DNA of 64,000 bases from Rhodeus uyekii (Eukaryota > Chordata > Actinopteri > Cypriniformes > Acheilognathidae). Location of the stretch: the NCBI GenBank assembly GCA_037043235.1, contig JAWRVZ010000039.1:1567001-1631000 (forward strand), read 5' to 3'. The notes under the pieces were generated by a model. The model made no database searches, was not told the origin of the DNA, and saw only the letters and a list, made by a program, of their open reading frames with translations. Shown here piece by piece: positions 1-11,700 of the stretch; position 1 is the first letter of the stretch; the number at the start of each line of letters is the position of its first letter. The position numbers were made by a program, and so were the translations under genes.

Positions 1-1897
1 AGGACCCCAGCTTGAGCTGAAGTCCCAGCCTTAGTCTTAAAGGACTCTCAGCTGGTGGGGATCTCATTTGTCAGCCTTTTTTAAGTAGCTCTGCAGAAAA
101 GCAAACACCTTTCACCCTGTAAACCGAGCAAGAGATCGGCTGGAACATGTGAGGAACGTTATTCTCACTCCTTAAAAATAATCCCTTTATTTCTCGAGAC
201 CAACACATGAGACAGCGAGGGAAGGACGGGAATTTGCCTTGGTTAGAGAGATGAAATATTGCAACAAATAAACTGTGATCTTGCAAACATGCTGTAAGTG
301 TGTTTCCATTGACTATGTGGTAAATGGACTGAACTAGTGGAGTTTTTATGTCAGATAAGTTATGAGTTTGAACAGATAATGCAATGTGAAAACATGGGGA
401 AATATGTTAGCTTGGTGGATTCTGAAAGAATCTATAATGTAGCTCTGATTGCTTCCTTCTGAATGTCGATTCAAGGGCTCATTCGTCAACCTCAAGTGGC
501 TAGAAAGATGGTTGATCAAAACCATACTGTTTAAAAAATAATAATTCAGAATAGGCCACAGTCCCCAAAAAAACAAAGGTGCTTCTGGGTCAAATATTCT
601 CTTTCTTTGCATGTTTAAGTAATTGTATATATATGTAGATGCATAGCTACCAGTGGTTATTGTCCCAGTGAGCGCCATAGTGACAGACAAACTCTTATCT
701 TATACTGAGCGGTTAATAAATGTCCCATGAAATACAACAAAGAATGAACTTTGCAACTTGAAAGTGTTAAAACTGATCACGGAAATTAATAGATAGCATC
801 CCCTGACAATAAAAGCAGTCCTGTTGCTACAACCTTTCATGTTTCTTCGAAATCTGCCCTCAGAGAGCTGGAGAATGATAACAATAAAGTGGGGCCTTTT
901 TATGCTAATTATCTTAATCGAGTCCTCAGACTTGCTGCCACGTGTAGATTGTGATTTAGCCAAAGTGCTGTTTCCGATGGACGATGGCAATCCCTGAAGT
1001 TACTTATGAGTGGATGTGATCTTTTTATGATTTTGTTTTAAACACCTATTCTTTGTGTCCATTGGAGCATTTTTGATCAAGTCCAATGACAAAAAGAGGT
1101 AAATTGTGTTGTTTAACATTTGATACTGACTTGTTACCTTGGAAATGTCAGTAACCTGTGCCACAGTGAGCCTCGGCTTGGATATCCTTCAGTCATTGGC
1201 TTTATGTAACTCACCCCCCCCCCCCCCCCCCCCCAGTAGAGTCTGCTGTACATTGTACATCTGTAACCACCAAATCATTATTAAACTCATTTGTATCCAC
1301 CATTGTGAAAATCTGTAACTACTTCTAACACGAAAAACAATATAGAGCTGTCTAATAGACTACAATGAGCAATATTGCTTCTGAAGTATTAAAATTGCTT
1401 TATTTTTTGCCTTTACATGATTATTCTCCACCTGTTTCTGAAATCAATGTGATATGTTTGAGTCTATGACTTGAATGCGACGGGATCCTACAAAAACCAC
1501 TCTTTCGGGGTGGATAGGTGGCTGAACAAAAAATTTAATAAAAGACTGTACTCAGCATGTGTACCTCTGAAAGACATTTACTCGCCTTTTCACTATAGAA
1601 ATAAATGACCAAGTGTCATTTAGGAAATCATTTAGTCATTTAGGAAATCTATCCCAAATGACTGTTTCTGTCCTAAAATATGGCTAATTAAAGTAACAAT
1701 AAATGTTTTTTTTTTTTTTTACATTTTATTCAACATTTCAACAAAACAATTAGAGAAACAGAACAGATAACAAAGAGTAACCCAGGCAAGAGTTAAAACA
1801 TATATATAAGGTAGTGTTTTTAAATTACAGGGGGGAGTTTTTTAATTTACCTTACAAGGGGAGAAGGTAAAATAAAAATTTTTAAGTAATTAATACT
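1..1897. other. Intergenic DNA, no gene recognised
   Basis: No reading frame here resembles a known protein and I could not assemble any spliced gene. There is a C-run at 1214-1234. A T-run near 1706-1720 lies directly beside TTTATT at 1725-1730; read on the minus strand this is AATAAA followed by an A-tract, so it could be the poly(A) end of the minus-strand PIS-like gene (3' UTR about 1 kb) or the tail of an inserted retrocopy. Short open frames on the minus strand (for example 346-690) have no domain character. Confidence 0.5.
1214..1234. repeat. Poly(C) mononucleotide run
   Basis: An uninterrupted run of about 21 C. A second run of similar length lies at 7506-7525. Such tracts are prone to length error in assembly. 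Confidence 0.9.
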
Positions 1898-2290
1898 TGC
1901 ATTCAGCAAAGAAACATTAAATCAATCAAATATGACAATAAAGAGTTTTAGATTGTTACAAAATATTTATATTTCACATAAATGATGAAATCTTGAATCG
2001 TACTGAGCCGCCCAACTGTTTTCAACATTAAAAATAATAAATTATTTTTGAGCAGCAAATCATCATATTAGAATGATTTCTAAAGGATAATGTGACACTG
2101 AAGACTGGAGTAATGATGCTGAAAATTCAGCTTTACATCTCAGGAATAAATTACATTTTAAAACATTAAAATAGAAAACAGATATTTTAAATTGTAACAA
2201 TATTTCATAATATTACTGGTTTACTGTATTTTTGATCAAATTGCAACGGTGAACGTAAAATACATAAAAAAAATAAAAACTCTTACCAAC
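1898..2290 (+). repeat. Cyprinid MITE-like repeat, copy 1 of 4
   Basis: The stretch runs from an ATTCAGCAAAGAAACATTAA-like start to the segment CAGCTTTACATCTCAGGAAT and beyond. The same sequence recurs inverted at 30245-30620 and 63590-63911, and its terminal end is seen at 16641-16752. I recall this as a very common interspersed, probably non-autonomous DNA repeat of cyprinid genomes whose full copies end in CACTACCGTTCAAAAGTTT-like sequence. It is non-coding and lacks clear ends in this copy. Confidence 0.65.
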
Positions 2291-2334
2291 CCTGGACTTG
2301 TATATGTATATTACTACTTAATAAAATAAATTTT

Positions 2335-2455
2335 ATTTTTACATTTATGCATTTAAGGTATACATTTAATCAGCTCACACATTTCCTGAGAAGCGAACCC
2401 ATGACCCTGCCAATGCAAACACCATGTTTTACTGTTTGAATGACAAGAAAGCTAT
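2335..2455 (-). repeat. tRNA-derived SINE-like repeat, copy a
   Basis: The plus strand reads ACATTTATGCATTTAAGG at one end and GCGAACCCATGACCC further on; the minus strand therefore carries GGGTCATGGGTTCGC, a tRNA B-box-like sequence. The same arrangement is better preserved at 61160-61312 in ift20 intron 1, and partial copies lie at 32358-32425 and 48463-48532. It is degenerate and not a functional tRNA gene. Confidence 0.6.
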
Positions 2456-2763
2456 ATTTACTGTCCCAAACAATACATTCAAAATAAATACATTACATGC
2501 AATTTTTAAATGAGAAACAATCTAAATATTATAGTGCAAAGAGCTTCTTTTCCTAAACACTTGCGCATATAAAGACTGGCATAAATAAGTATCACTTTCA
2601 AAGATTTTCTATAAATATAAACAGATCCCTGCAATATCACTCTCTAGTAAACTGATTTATATTTTCCATAAGTTACCTTTAACATATTTTTTCATGTGCT
2701 CCTAAGAGCAGTAATTCAATCTGAGACCCTTACAACATCCAAGCATTAAACGATTAGAGATCC

Positions 2764-4386
2764 CTAGCTCTTCTTTTCTTCCTCTTCATCCAACAATAAG
2801 AATTTCAAATGGGTTGCGATACACCACATCTGCAAAATGACACATGAACCGTACTGTTTACACACAAATGCATCTATAGAGACATTAAAAACATTAATAT
2901 CGCTGCTATATGCTTTATGATAGTGCTGGGTAAAAGTACTCCTCACCTCAACTGCAAAGCCCAGCAAGCGTCCTGCTGCCAGCACCAGAATCCCCAGAAT
3001 TTGTAGCCAGCTTGGGGCATAAAGTGCCTGAGACAGCACCTCATGCTGGTAGCCATACAGCCACACGGGCAAAACATGGAGACCTGCTATTGTAAGAATT
3101 CCCAAAGGTGTCTTGAAACCTGTGTGATAAACAACACTTTACATTCTGTGCTTTCAAAAATCTTAATGTTTAATGAGAACAAATAACTTGTCATACCTTT
3201 TGCCATCACTGCCTGCACCCAAACCGGACTCTCGGTGAAAGTGTTCTTCCACTGGGCACCTCTGGCATTGTGGTTGCACACAAATACACACCACTCTACT
3301 GAAGACACCAGCCAGCCCCACTTCACAAGCACAAAAATGAACATTTCCAGTCCAAATAGGTTCAGGACATATAAGTACTGACTGAACTTACATCATAAAG
3401 CATGTTCCAGAGCATGCTACGTCCAATGTTATCAATGACCACATCCAGCCATGCACCGAACCTGGAGGTCTGCTGCAGCTGACGTGCCGCCCAGCCATCC
3501 ACCCCTGGCACAAAGAGAAAATACTAAATTAATAAATGTAAATACAAACATCAGTTCAAATTGAAATGTCACGAACGAATTGAACACATTTTGTTTGCCA
3601 AAGGCTTACCCTGCATTAACACATTTGTCAAACTGAGAGCATGAGAAGTTCCTGGTTTTCATCCAGGGTAAGAACTATAATGCATGTTACATGTATAAAA
3701 ATAAAAAAATATAGGTTGCAGTTGTACTTTATTTTACAATGTACTTACCTAAGAAAGCATGGAGTAATATAACATAGGTTAAGGTTAGGTTTAGGGGTTT
3801 AGGTTTAGCTAGTTATTATAATAATATAAAGTAATACTATAATAAGCACATAGGGAACAGGACTGTTAAATTAAGTACTACCAAAATACAACTAAGTATA
3901 TAATATGCATAAAACGGAATATAAACAAACTGAAAGATAATAGTATAATATTTATATATTCATTTTAAGACACTGGAAGTTGGAAGTTACGTGGTTGTGC
4001 CAAAGCGCTATTTTTTCAACATTTTGTGCAATGAAAAGGTTCCATGGACGAAAAAGGTTCTTCATGAATTATATATGCCAATAATGAACCATTATATTTA
4101 AGAGTACATATATTTATCATTTTAGGTAAATACCTACCATCCAATATAATTGATAACACATAAAGGGGTAAAAAACTCTCTGGGTAACTGTACAGAATCC
4201 AGGAATTCAGAACAAGAAGAATCCGGAAATAACCTATAAAAATAAACAGTTTGCATCACAAATAGGGTACCATACTAAAAATAATATAATATAATATTTT
4301 TGACTAAATAAATTATGCCGCTGCAATAAGTCAAGAAGTGACTCACCTATTACATTGGGCACATACAGAAAGACATGAGCTCCCAT
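2764..4386 (-). CDS. CDP-alcohol phosphatidyltransferase, phosphatidylinositol-synthase-like
   Basis: Six coding exons on the minus strand (complement): 4347-4386, 4138-4233, 3392-3504, 3197-3320, 2947-3119, 2764-2829. All introns are GT-AG and phases agree, giving 203 residues. The start MGAHVFLYVPNVIGYFRI resembles the N-terminus of CDIPT. Exons 2-3 encode the full family signature D-x2-D-G-x2-A-R-x8-G-x3-D-x3-D: D45, D48, G49, A52, R53, G62, D66, D70. Enzymes of this family transfer a phospho-alcohol from a CDP-linked donor at ER membranes; CDIPT makes phosphatidylinositol from CDP-diacylglycerol and inositol. Later exons are hydrophobic with several likely membrane helices and end in an acidic-basic tail (DEEEEKKS). 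The middle (about residues 84-125) differs strongly from CDIPT, so this is a paralogue and its substrate alcohol is unknown. It lies head-to-head with usp32. The exon model is firm; the substrate is inference. Confidence 0.88.
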
Positions 4387-5731
4387 ATCAGAAGCGGTCC
4401 TCCTCTCTGCTGTTATCTATAGCAACCGTCTTGCTATAGACAGATGACTTCGTATGCGCAAATTAAGGTAAACTGTAAACTACTTGAAAATGACCTACTC
4501 AAAATGGCATTATGTCCATGCAAAAGAGCCTATCTTCTCTCCATGTGTGGTTTGTCTCTTCCGGCTTATGACAAGCCTTACAAGCGTCATTCATGTTGCA
4601 AATGTAGCACAATGCCATAAGGTGGCGCTAAAGGACAAGCGTCTGGAAATTTGCTTTAATCTCTAAAGCTTAATTAAGATTAATGAAAGGTTAGCGCCAA
4701 ATGCATATGTGCATTGATTTGCATAATTACTTGTCAGATCTGATTTTGTGTAAATTATACATTCCTTAAAAATAAGAAGACAAAACGTTTCCATAATTGA
4801 AATTAAGATGAGATAAAAACAAAATATAAATTCTGGATTAAAAATGTAATCGAAAGTTGTAAATGTTGCCATGCCAACTCACTGAAATAAAATAGGTTTG
4901 ATTAATAAAATGACTAAAATAAAGCTGACATGATTAGAAATGTAGACATAAAACAATTTTTTTAAAGTCAAAAGCATATAACCGAATGATCACTGGTCAA
5001 AAAGCTACGCAAGACCAAAACAATTTTTTGTAATTAATTTCACTAGAATCAAACAATGCGGTTTCTAGGTAACAAACTTATTTAAGCAATTTTAAAGCAT
5101 AAAAAATAATTCGTATGACTCTAAATGTTTTTTAACCTACCCAATAAAATATTTTTAGTTGGCGATCAAATTAATACAAAATACAAAATAAAATAAAAAC
5201 CGCTGAGGGCTCCACATAGTACTCAAATATATTAAACTGACGACCAGGGAAAAGGCTGTTTATTGGTTTATCCAAGTCATCCTTTCATTATTAACCATTT
5301 TATTGCCATGCTACATACACCATGTGCTAGCAAAGTTGAGAAAATGGTGTTGCTGCGCTGATGCAACACGGTGCAAATTAGTTAAATTGCCTCCACGCAA
5401 CCACGCTAATATCTAATATCATCCACGGATATTAAAGTGGAAGCTCTGGGCGAAAAGCTTCTTTGCGTCAGCGCTGCGTTTCTTGCGCTAAACCGACGCT
5501 CATACGCCCCCTGCGTTCTGATTGGACGAATGTCACATGATCAAATATGGAGGCGTCGTCGCTTAGTCGCGTCACTCGTTGATAACGCAAAACTCCACTG
5601 CTTGACTTGATAGGAACACCATACCGAGAAAGAGAGAGAGAGATAGAAAAAAAACAAAACAACGGAAAACAAGGCAACAGGCACCGGTCACACTCTGCAT
5701 ATTTCTGCCATTGCCATGAAATGAGGGCACC
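4387..5731. promoter_or_regulatory. Divergent interval between PIS-like gene and usp32
   Basis: This 1345-bp gap separates the two start codons, which point away from each other, so it must hold both promoters. The part nearest usp32 (about 5340-5730) is richer in CpG than the AT-rich remainder. It contains an inverted CCAAT box (ATTGG, 5521-5525), an M-box-like TCACATGA at 5533-5540 and CGTCAC-type half CRE sites. Transcription start sites cannot be placed from sequence alone. No coding frame in the interval is convincing. Confidence 0.55.
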
Positions 5732-5756
5732 ATGGGCGCAAAAGAGTCACGGATAG
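5716..5756 (+). other. Two upstream AUGs before the usp32 start
   Basis: ATG-AAA-TGA at 5716-5724 is a two-codon upstream frame ending 7 nt before the usp32 ATG. A second upstream ATG at 5721 opens an 11-codon frame that overlaps the start codon and stops at 5756. The usp32 ATG at 5732 has a near-ideal Kozak context (GCACCATGG). The upstream AUGs matter only if the mRNA begins upstream of them. Confidence 0.6.
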
Positions 5757-8700
5757 GCTTCCTTTCGTATGACGAGGCCGTTAAAAGAGGTAAGAGGTTT
5801 GAGCTTCAGCGATTAACGGCAGTTACGCGGCGGCGCTAAGCTAGCGTTAGCAGCTAGTTAAGCCCACATATTACATTTAACTCTTCACGCGAGCTAACAA
5901 GCCTCGACCTGTCATTTCACGGAGCTGTTATGTGATGTTGTTGTTGCTGTTGTTAAAGGCGGGGCTGTTTGGATATGCCTTTGTTTAATTGGTGTAATGT
6001 TGTTGACAGTGGTCGTGTCACAATACATAGTAAGCTGTCTACTTGGCTTGGGAATGCGAATGTGATGCAAAAAGGCTATCAAGTTGCTCTAAATCGTATT
6101 AGAGTTGACATCTCTCTAGGTTTTGACACACAGCCAATATGTAACTAGTAGCCGACTGGAAGTGTAACTAATCTGGGTGGTGCAGGATCGTCCACACTGA
6201 CCAACAGATTTCCCTAATCTGTCAACATTTCTCAACACCCACATGCTATTTAACGCGTACACTATCGCACTCGATCAGCTCGCTTTTCCTGACACCTTGA
6301 AATTCGATTTTTGTTTTCAGTCTTACAACTAACCAGTGCATTTTATGCATATTTACCCTCAGTGATTGTTATTATGACAGTTCCCATCAGCTGTAAAGTG
6401 TGCCCTTAGCTAGGATGTGAACACGTGTTTAAATGAATAATTCACCCAAATTTATTTATTTACTCTCATGTTGTTACAAACCTCTGACTTTCTTTGCTTC
6501 TGTGGATCATTAAAAAACTAAATGGGCACATTTTGCACAATTTCTTCCTTTGTGTTCTGCAGAAGAAAGTCATATGGCTTTGGAGGGACATGAAATTATG
6601 TAGTAATTTTCATTTTGGGGGTAAATATCCATTTTAATACTGGTGGGAGCCAATGGTCAGTTTTGAGAATTAGTTATCAAAAAACCCTGAATCTGAATAT
6701 TGAAGTGCACTGTCTGTTGTGGTTGACCTCTAGGGCTGTGGACAAAAAAGGTTTAACAATTTTTGTAATCTATATTATGATTTCGATCTTATTCACGATC
6801 CTACTTAATCTTTCCTTACTCAATATTTTACGTTAACAATCTTTACTGTCTCTCATGTTTTTAACTGCAAAAACTCTACTTTGTTTTACTGCAACGATAG
6901 TTTGGCAGATTATCACTTTCACAATCAGGCCATTGTTGCGTCATCACTAGAGTTGACCACATCTTTTCAAGTCTTGCAAATGTAAACATTCAAGTGATTT
7001 TAAACTATTCAGTATTTGCACTGAATCTCTTAGAGAGATGGTCTCAGAGATTTTTCTAGGCATGCACATACAGTAAATCCGCCTCACAAACAGCTTTTTC
7101 GCAGATTATAGCTCTTTAACGGTCAAAATTCTGGTATCCTCGTAAACGCAGTCGGTTATGTCTTAAGTTAAGTATAATATAATGAAAACAGTGTGATTGA
7201 TCCATGCACTAGCTCTTAAAGTGACAGTAGCCTAATATGTCTGTATTTAATGTTGATAAAACAACTAAAGATGGCTTTAATTGTGAGGAATCTGGATTTA
7301 ATTTATACAGGACCAAAAGACTATCCAGTGTTATTTTACATCTGATAACTTTTATTCAGTGTTAGACCAAAAAAGTTTCTCTCTATTTTTCTCAATTTAA
7401 TTAGTATCTTTATTCTATTGCATTTATTTGTGCTAGTTTTTTTTTTTTTCAATTTAATGCAAAGATTGAAATCAAGCTTCCTTGTTTTGTGTGAACTCTT
7501 AAGTTCCCCCCCCCCCCCCCCCCCCATAAGAATCTCCTACTTGGGGAATTCCCACCCAAATTAAAGCCATTTTTTACTGTTAAAACCAGTCATTTCAATA
7601 GGAATAGGGAATTCTGCACAAAAGTGAAAGATTTACTGACGCAGATTTTCACAATGAGTTCAAACTGGACACACAGATTATCTGCATTTACCAACAGGAA
7701 GCTGCTGCAGAAGTGACTTCTGTTTGAACTGTTCTTCATACATCATCACACTTCTGACAATAGAAAAAGTTTTGCCCATGAAAATTAAGACATTTTGGTA
7801 ATGCATTTTGCTAACATTGACATGTAAATTCAACACCCGAAATGGTGTAAACATTACGTTGGATTTGCTTTCTCAATACCAAAGCAGTTCATCTGGTTTC
7901 TGTGGAAGATTTTGTAATTGAGGATATATTTTCAGCATCATACCCTTAAATTGGATATGTATTTAATGTGTCAGTATACTCTTTATTTACTCTTTTAATT
8001 TTTCTGGCAGTCATAATCCTGTAAATGCTCCAGTGATCTGAAGTTTGGTTTCTGGTTTCTATCTTTATTATCTCCAATTTAGATTTCTGATTCTAAAAAC
8101 TGGGTGGCAGTGCAGTCTGATACTGACAATCAGCCTGACAGGCCTTGATGATGGTGTGTTTGTGTATCTAATGATCGGGGTGTTAAGAGCAGATACTGTC
8201 ACCTGAGATCAAGTACGTCAGCATTGCTTATCTTTCCCCACCTTGATGAATAAGCATAATTTAGATGTTGCTTTGCATAGGCATTGTTTGCATCTTTATT
8301 TCTCTTACCAGGAAACCACAGACCAAGATACATTCTGGCTAAATCTTTAACAACTACACAGGAATTTAGTTTCTTTGTCTCTTTATCTTGTTGACATAAT
8401 GTTTCCTAAGCAAAATAGGGTGTCTTGTGAGTCACCTGAGAGTGTTGAAGGGTTAAAAGATCGTGTGATGTTTATCCTACAGTTGTGTGTGAGTGTGTGT
8501 TGGTGAGGAGAGCGAGCGAGCTGGCCCTGAGCCTGTTAGTAGAGGTAGAATTACCCTAATTGTTCCAGTTGCACCCATACTGTGGTGGCACATTTATTGC
8601 AGCTTTTTGTGCCATGCTGCCCAATAGCCAGTGTTGCTGACATCACTTCTTCACAATAACGTAGTGTTAAAGAGGAATGGCATTCTCGTCAACATTTTAT

Positions 8701-11700
8701 TGTTTGTTTTATTAATGGCTTGTTCTCTATCGTGTAATACTTTCTTTTCTTTAATTCGTCATTGTCTGCTATAGACTATGGGAGGGTTGCACCAATAAGG
8801 ATAAATCTTAAATCATAGTTAAATAGTTTTAGCTAATAGTTCTGTTGCACTAAATTTTAAACCTTGTTTAAATCATATTTAAAGTAGATTAACTTTAATC
8901 CTATTGATCCATAACTTTAAACTCAGATTTAAATCTCAAAAATGGATTTCATGTTAAATACAAGTGAGGAGGTTTAAATAAAATAGTGCAACTTCAGTTA
9001 AAATATGTGGATGATTGAAACGAGATGGGTGGGTGTATCATCAGGTCTCAGAGAGGTGTTTATTACAGTAAAAATAGTTTTTATTATTATTATTTTTAAT
9101 ATCGGTTGTTTTGTATATTACTCTAGTAATTGATTGTAACAGAAATTCATATGAGCTGCTGCAATCTTTTCCTTGCCTGCTTGATAAGTAATGGTCACTC
9201 TAAGTAACTGTTTATTTCCTTTATCAGTAAGCGCTATTTAAGTCAGAGTGAGAGTTTCTGGTGGACAATAGGAGGTTTTAATCGAAGGTTGGAATTCTAA
9301 TCCCGATTTGTTAATCTGTTTAAAATTAAGTAGTACAACAAATCTCGAAAATAAAGCCTTTATCAACAAATCCTAGATTAAATCTAAACCGTTTTTAATT
9401 TAATTCTTATAAGAGGTCAACTGATGGATTTTACCAATTAATAAGTTTGGGCTATACTTGCTGACAACTGATTAATAAACTGATAGTTTATTAATCAAAC
9501 ATGACACACAAGTAAAACAGTGCTGAATTTTATTTTGAATACAAAAATAAAGAACTATGAAAATGTGTTAAAATAAATTTATAAATACAAATATATTTAT
9601 ATATTATAACTTCTATTATAAGTTGTACAGAACATTAATATTTTAAAGTTTAAATATTTTTCTGGTCAAATGTGTGTTTCTTTAGCTATAACCTAAAAAC
9701 CTGAATGTACATTTCGTAGGTAACACTTTGCAAGTCTCATCAAGGAAGCATTAGCTAGCTAATGTACTAAATGCATTATGCAATATACATTATTACAGCA
9801 TGTTTTAATATTTGAGCAATACAATTATACGTTGATCATTCATGTTAGTTCATTGTGCATTAACTAATTTAATTTTACATTATTGCATTTAAAAATGTAT
9901 TACTAAATGTTGAACTGAACAAACTAACACTGAACAATACTTCTACAGCATTTATTAACCTTATTTACTAATGGAATCTTTTTGTAAAATGTAACAGTCA
10001 TGCCATCGGACTCCTGTGCTGTATAATGACAGCAGACTCTTCTCAGCAACGAACGCAACCTCGATAAACTATTGGATTTTTGCCAATAACCTATTGCTCC
10101 ACCAATCAGCTGTCAGTGCCAGTTAATCGTATGAATGATTATGAATGACCAAACCGATTAATTGGTCGACCTCTAATCCTTATTGGTGCATCCCACCTTA
10201 TACTGAAACAATAAATTGAAATAATATCCTGTGGGACTATTAGTCAACCATCTTGACCCATCCATAGATAGAAATAAATATATTTTTAATTAAATGTTGT
10301 TTTAAACATTTATTCTATTTTTAATTTCCAACTGGAAATTTTACAGCCATATTGTGCCAGCTGTAAATTCATAAACACCTTTTCCAGGAAAATAATGACA
10401 CATGGTGCAGTGTCTGATTTGTTTTTATATTTTTCAACTGTTTAGACTTTTGCTTCCAATTACTATCACAAATCATTCTTCCAATTAAAAAAACCCACTT
10501 TACTTTTTTCGTATACCTTTCTGCAGCATTTGTTCATTTACATTTTAAAACATCACGTAAAACCTCAATATTGAATTTTGCATGCCCTAAAAATAAACGT
10601 GCATGATTTAAAACAATTAAAATTGTATTAATACTTGCAAAGGTGTAGTTTGAAATTATTCATTTGGATGTTATTTGTAGGTTTTAATCCAGTGCTAATC
10701 CTCAAAGGTTTTCAGTGGCTTTCCTCCAAGATTGAGCATTCAATATAGTGTTGTTCAATATTGTGAAGAAGCTTCTAGTGTCCCAATCCTGTCATCTGTA
10801 TCCTACCAATAATGGTGCTAGCCCTATGGGGAGCCCAGACATTCACCCGTCAGCTTGACTGAGTGAGGGTCCCCTGAGATTCCAGGCCATCGTATCCATC
10901 TGAGATCATTAAGTCTCATCTTCAGGAATTCATGTTTATTTATGCTGCTCACCTATAAGGGTCAGGCATCTAATTTGCACTCAGGTCGTCCTTAGAGTCC
11001 TCTACCTAGGATGTAAGGTTGCCACCACCTACAGACCTACATTGTAGTCGCTTACTGGGAACTCAAAGTAGGTCATGTTTCTGGGTAGTAGCTCACTGAA
11101 ATTAGTTTTACTGTAGGATACAGTGTATCCTGCAGGCTTCCATCAGTAACTCAGAGCTTTATGGATCTGGCTGTCTCTCCTCTGAGGGGAAACACTCTGA
11201 CTGGATGAGGAAAGGCAAAATCAAAGAGGCTGTGATTGCTTTAGCAGTCTGTTGCTACGCTATTTCAAAGAGTCGACCTGTCACTGAATTCTCCAGAGCA
11301 AGACAATATTTGCATTTCCTCATTTCTTTTTCATCACCTTAACATGGTTCCTTCGTGTTCGAAGGCTTGTGTACTTCTCTTCTTTTTGAATACTTTTTTT
11401 GGAGGAGAGTTTTTAAAAATAAAACGCACTAATGCAGTCAGGTAGATTGTTAGTGTATGCAGCGTTGCTGGAGAATAATCGCGGCAGTATAGATAAGAAT
11501 ATAGGTTACTTTGCCTCTCTGTTGCTCATAAAAAGGAGCTCTTTAACAAGCCCTTGTAGGAGAGTGTGTTTTAGTCTATCGGAGTGAAATGCACTGTATT
11601 TTATATTCATATTTACTTACAAAAAATAAAATATTACTTATAAAGTTATAATTTTAAAATAAATGACTGTAATTATTCTGGAAATTTTGTTAACCGACTC

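Noticed and set aside
346..690. 114-codon minus-strand open frame near the left edge
   Set aside because: No similarity and no splice partners; not enough to call a gene.
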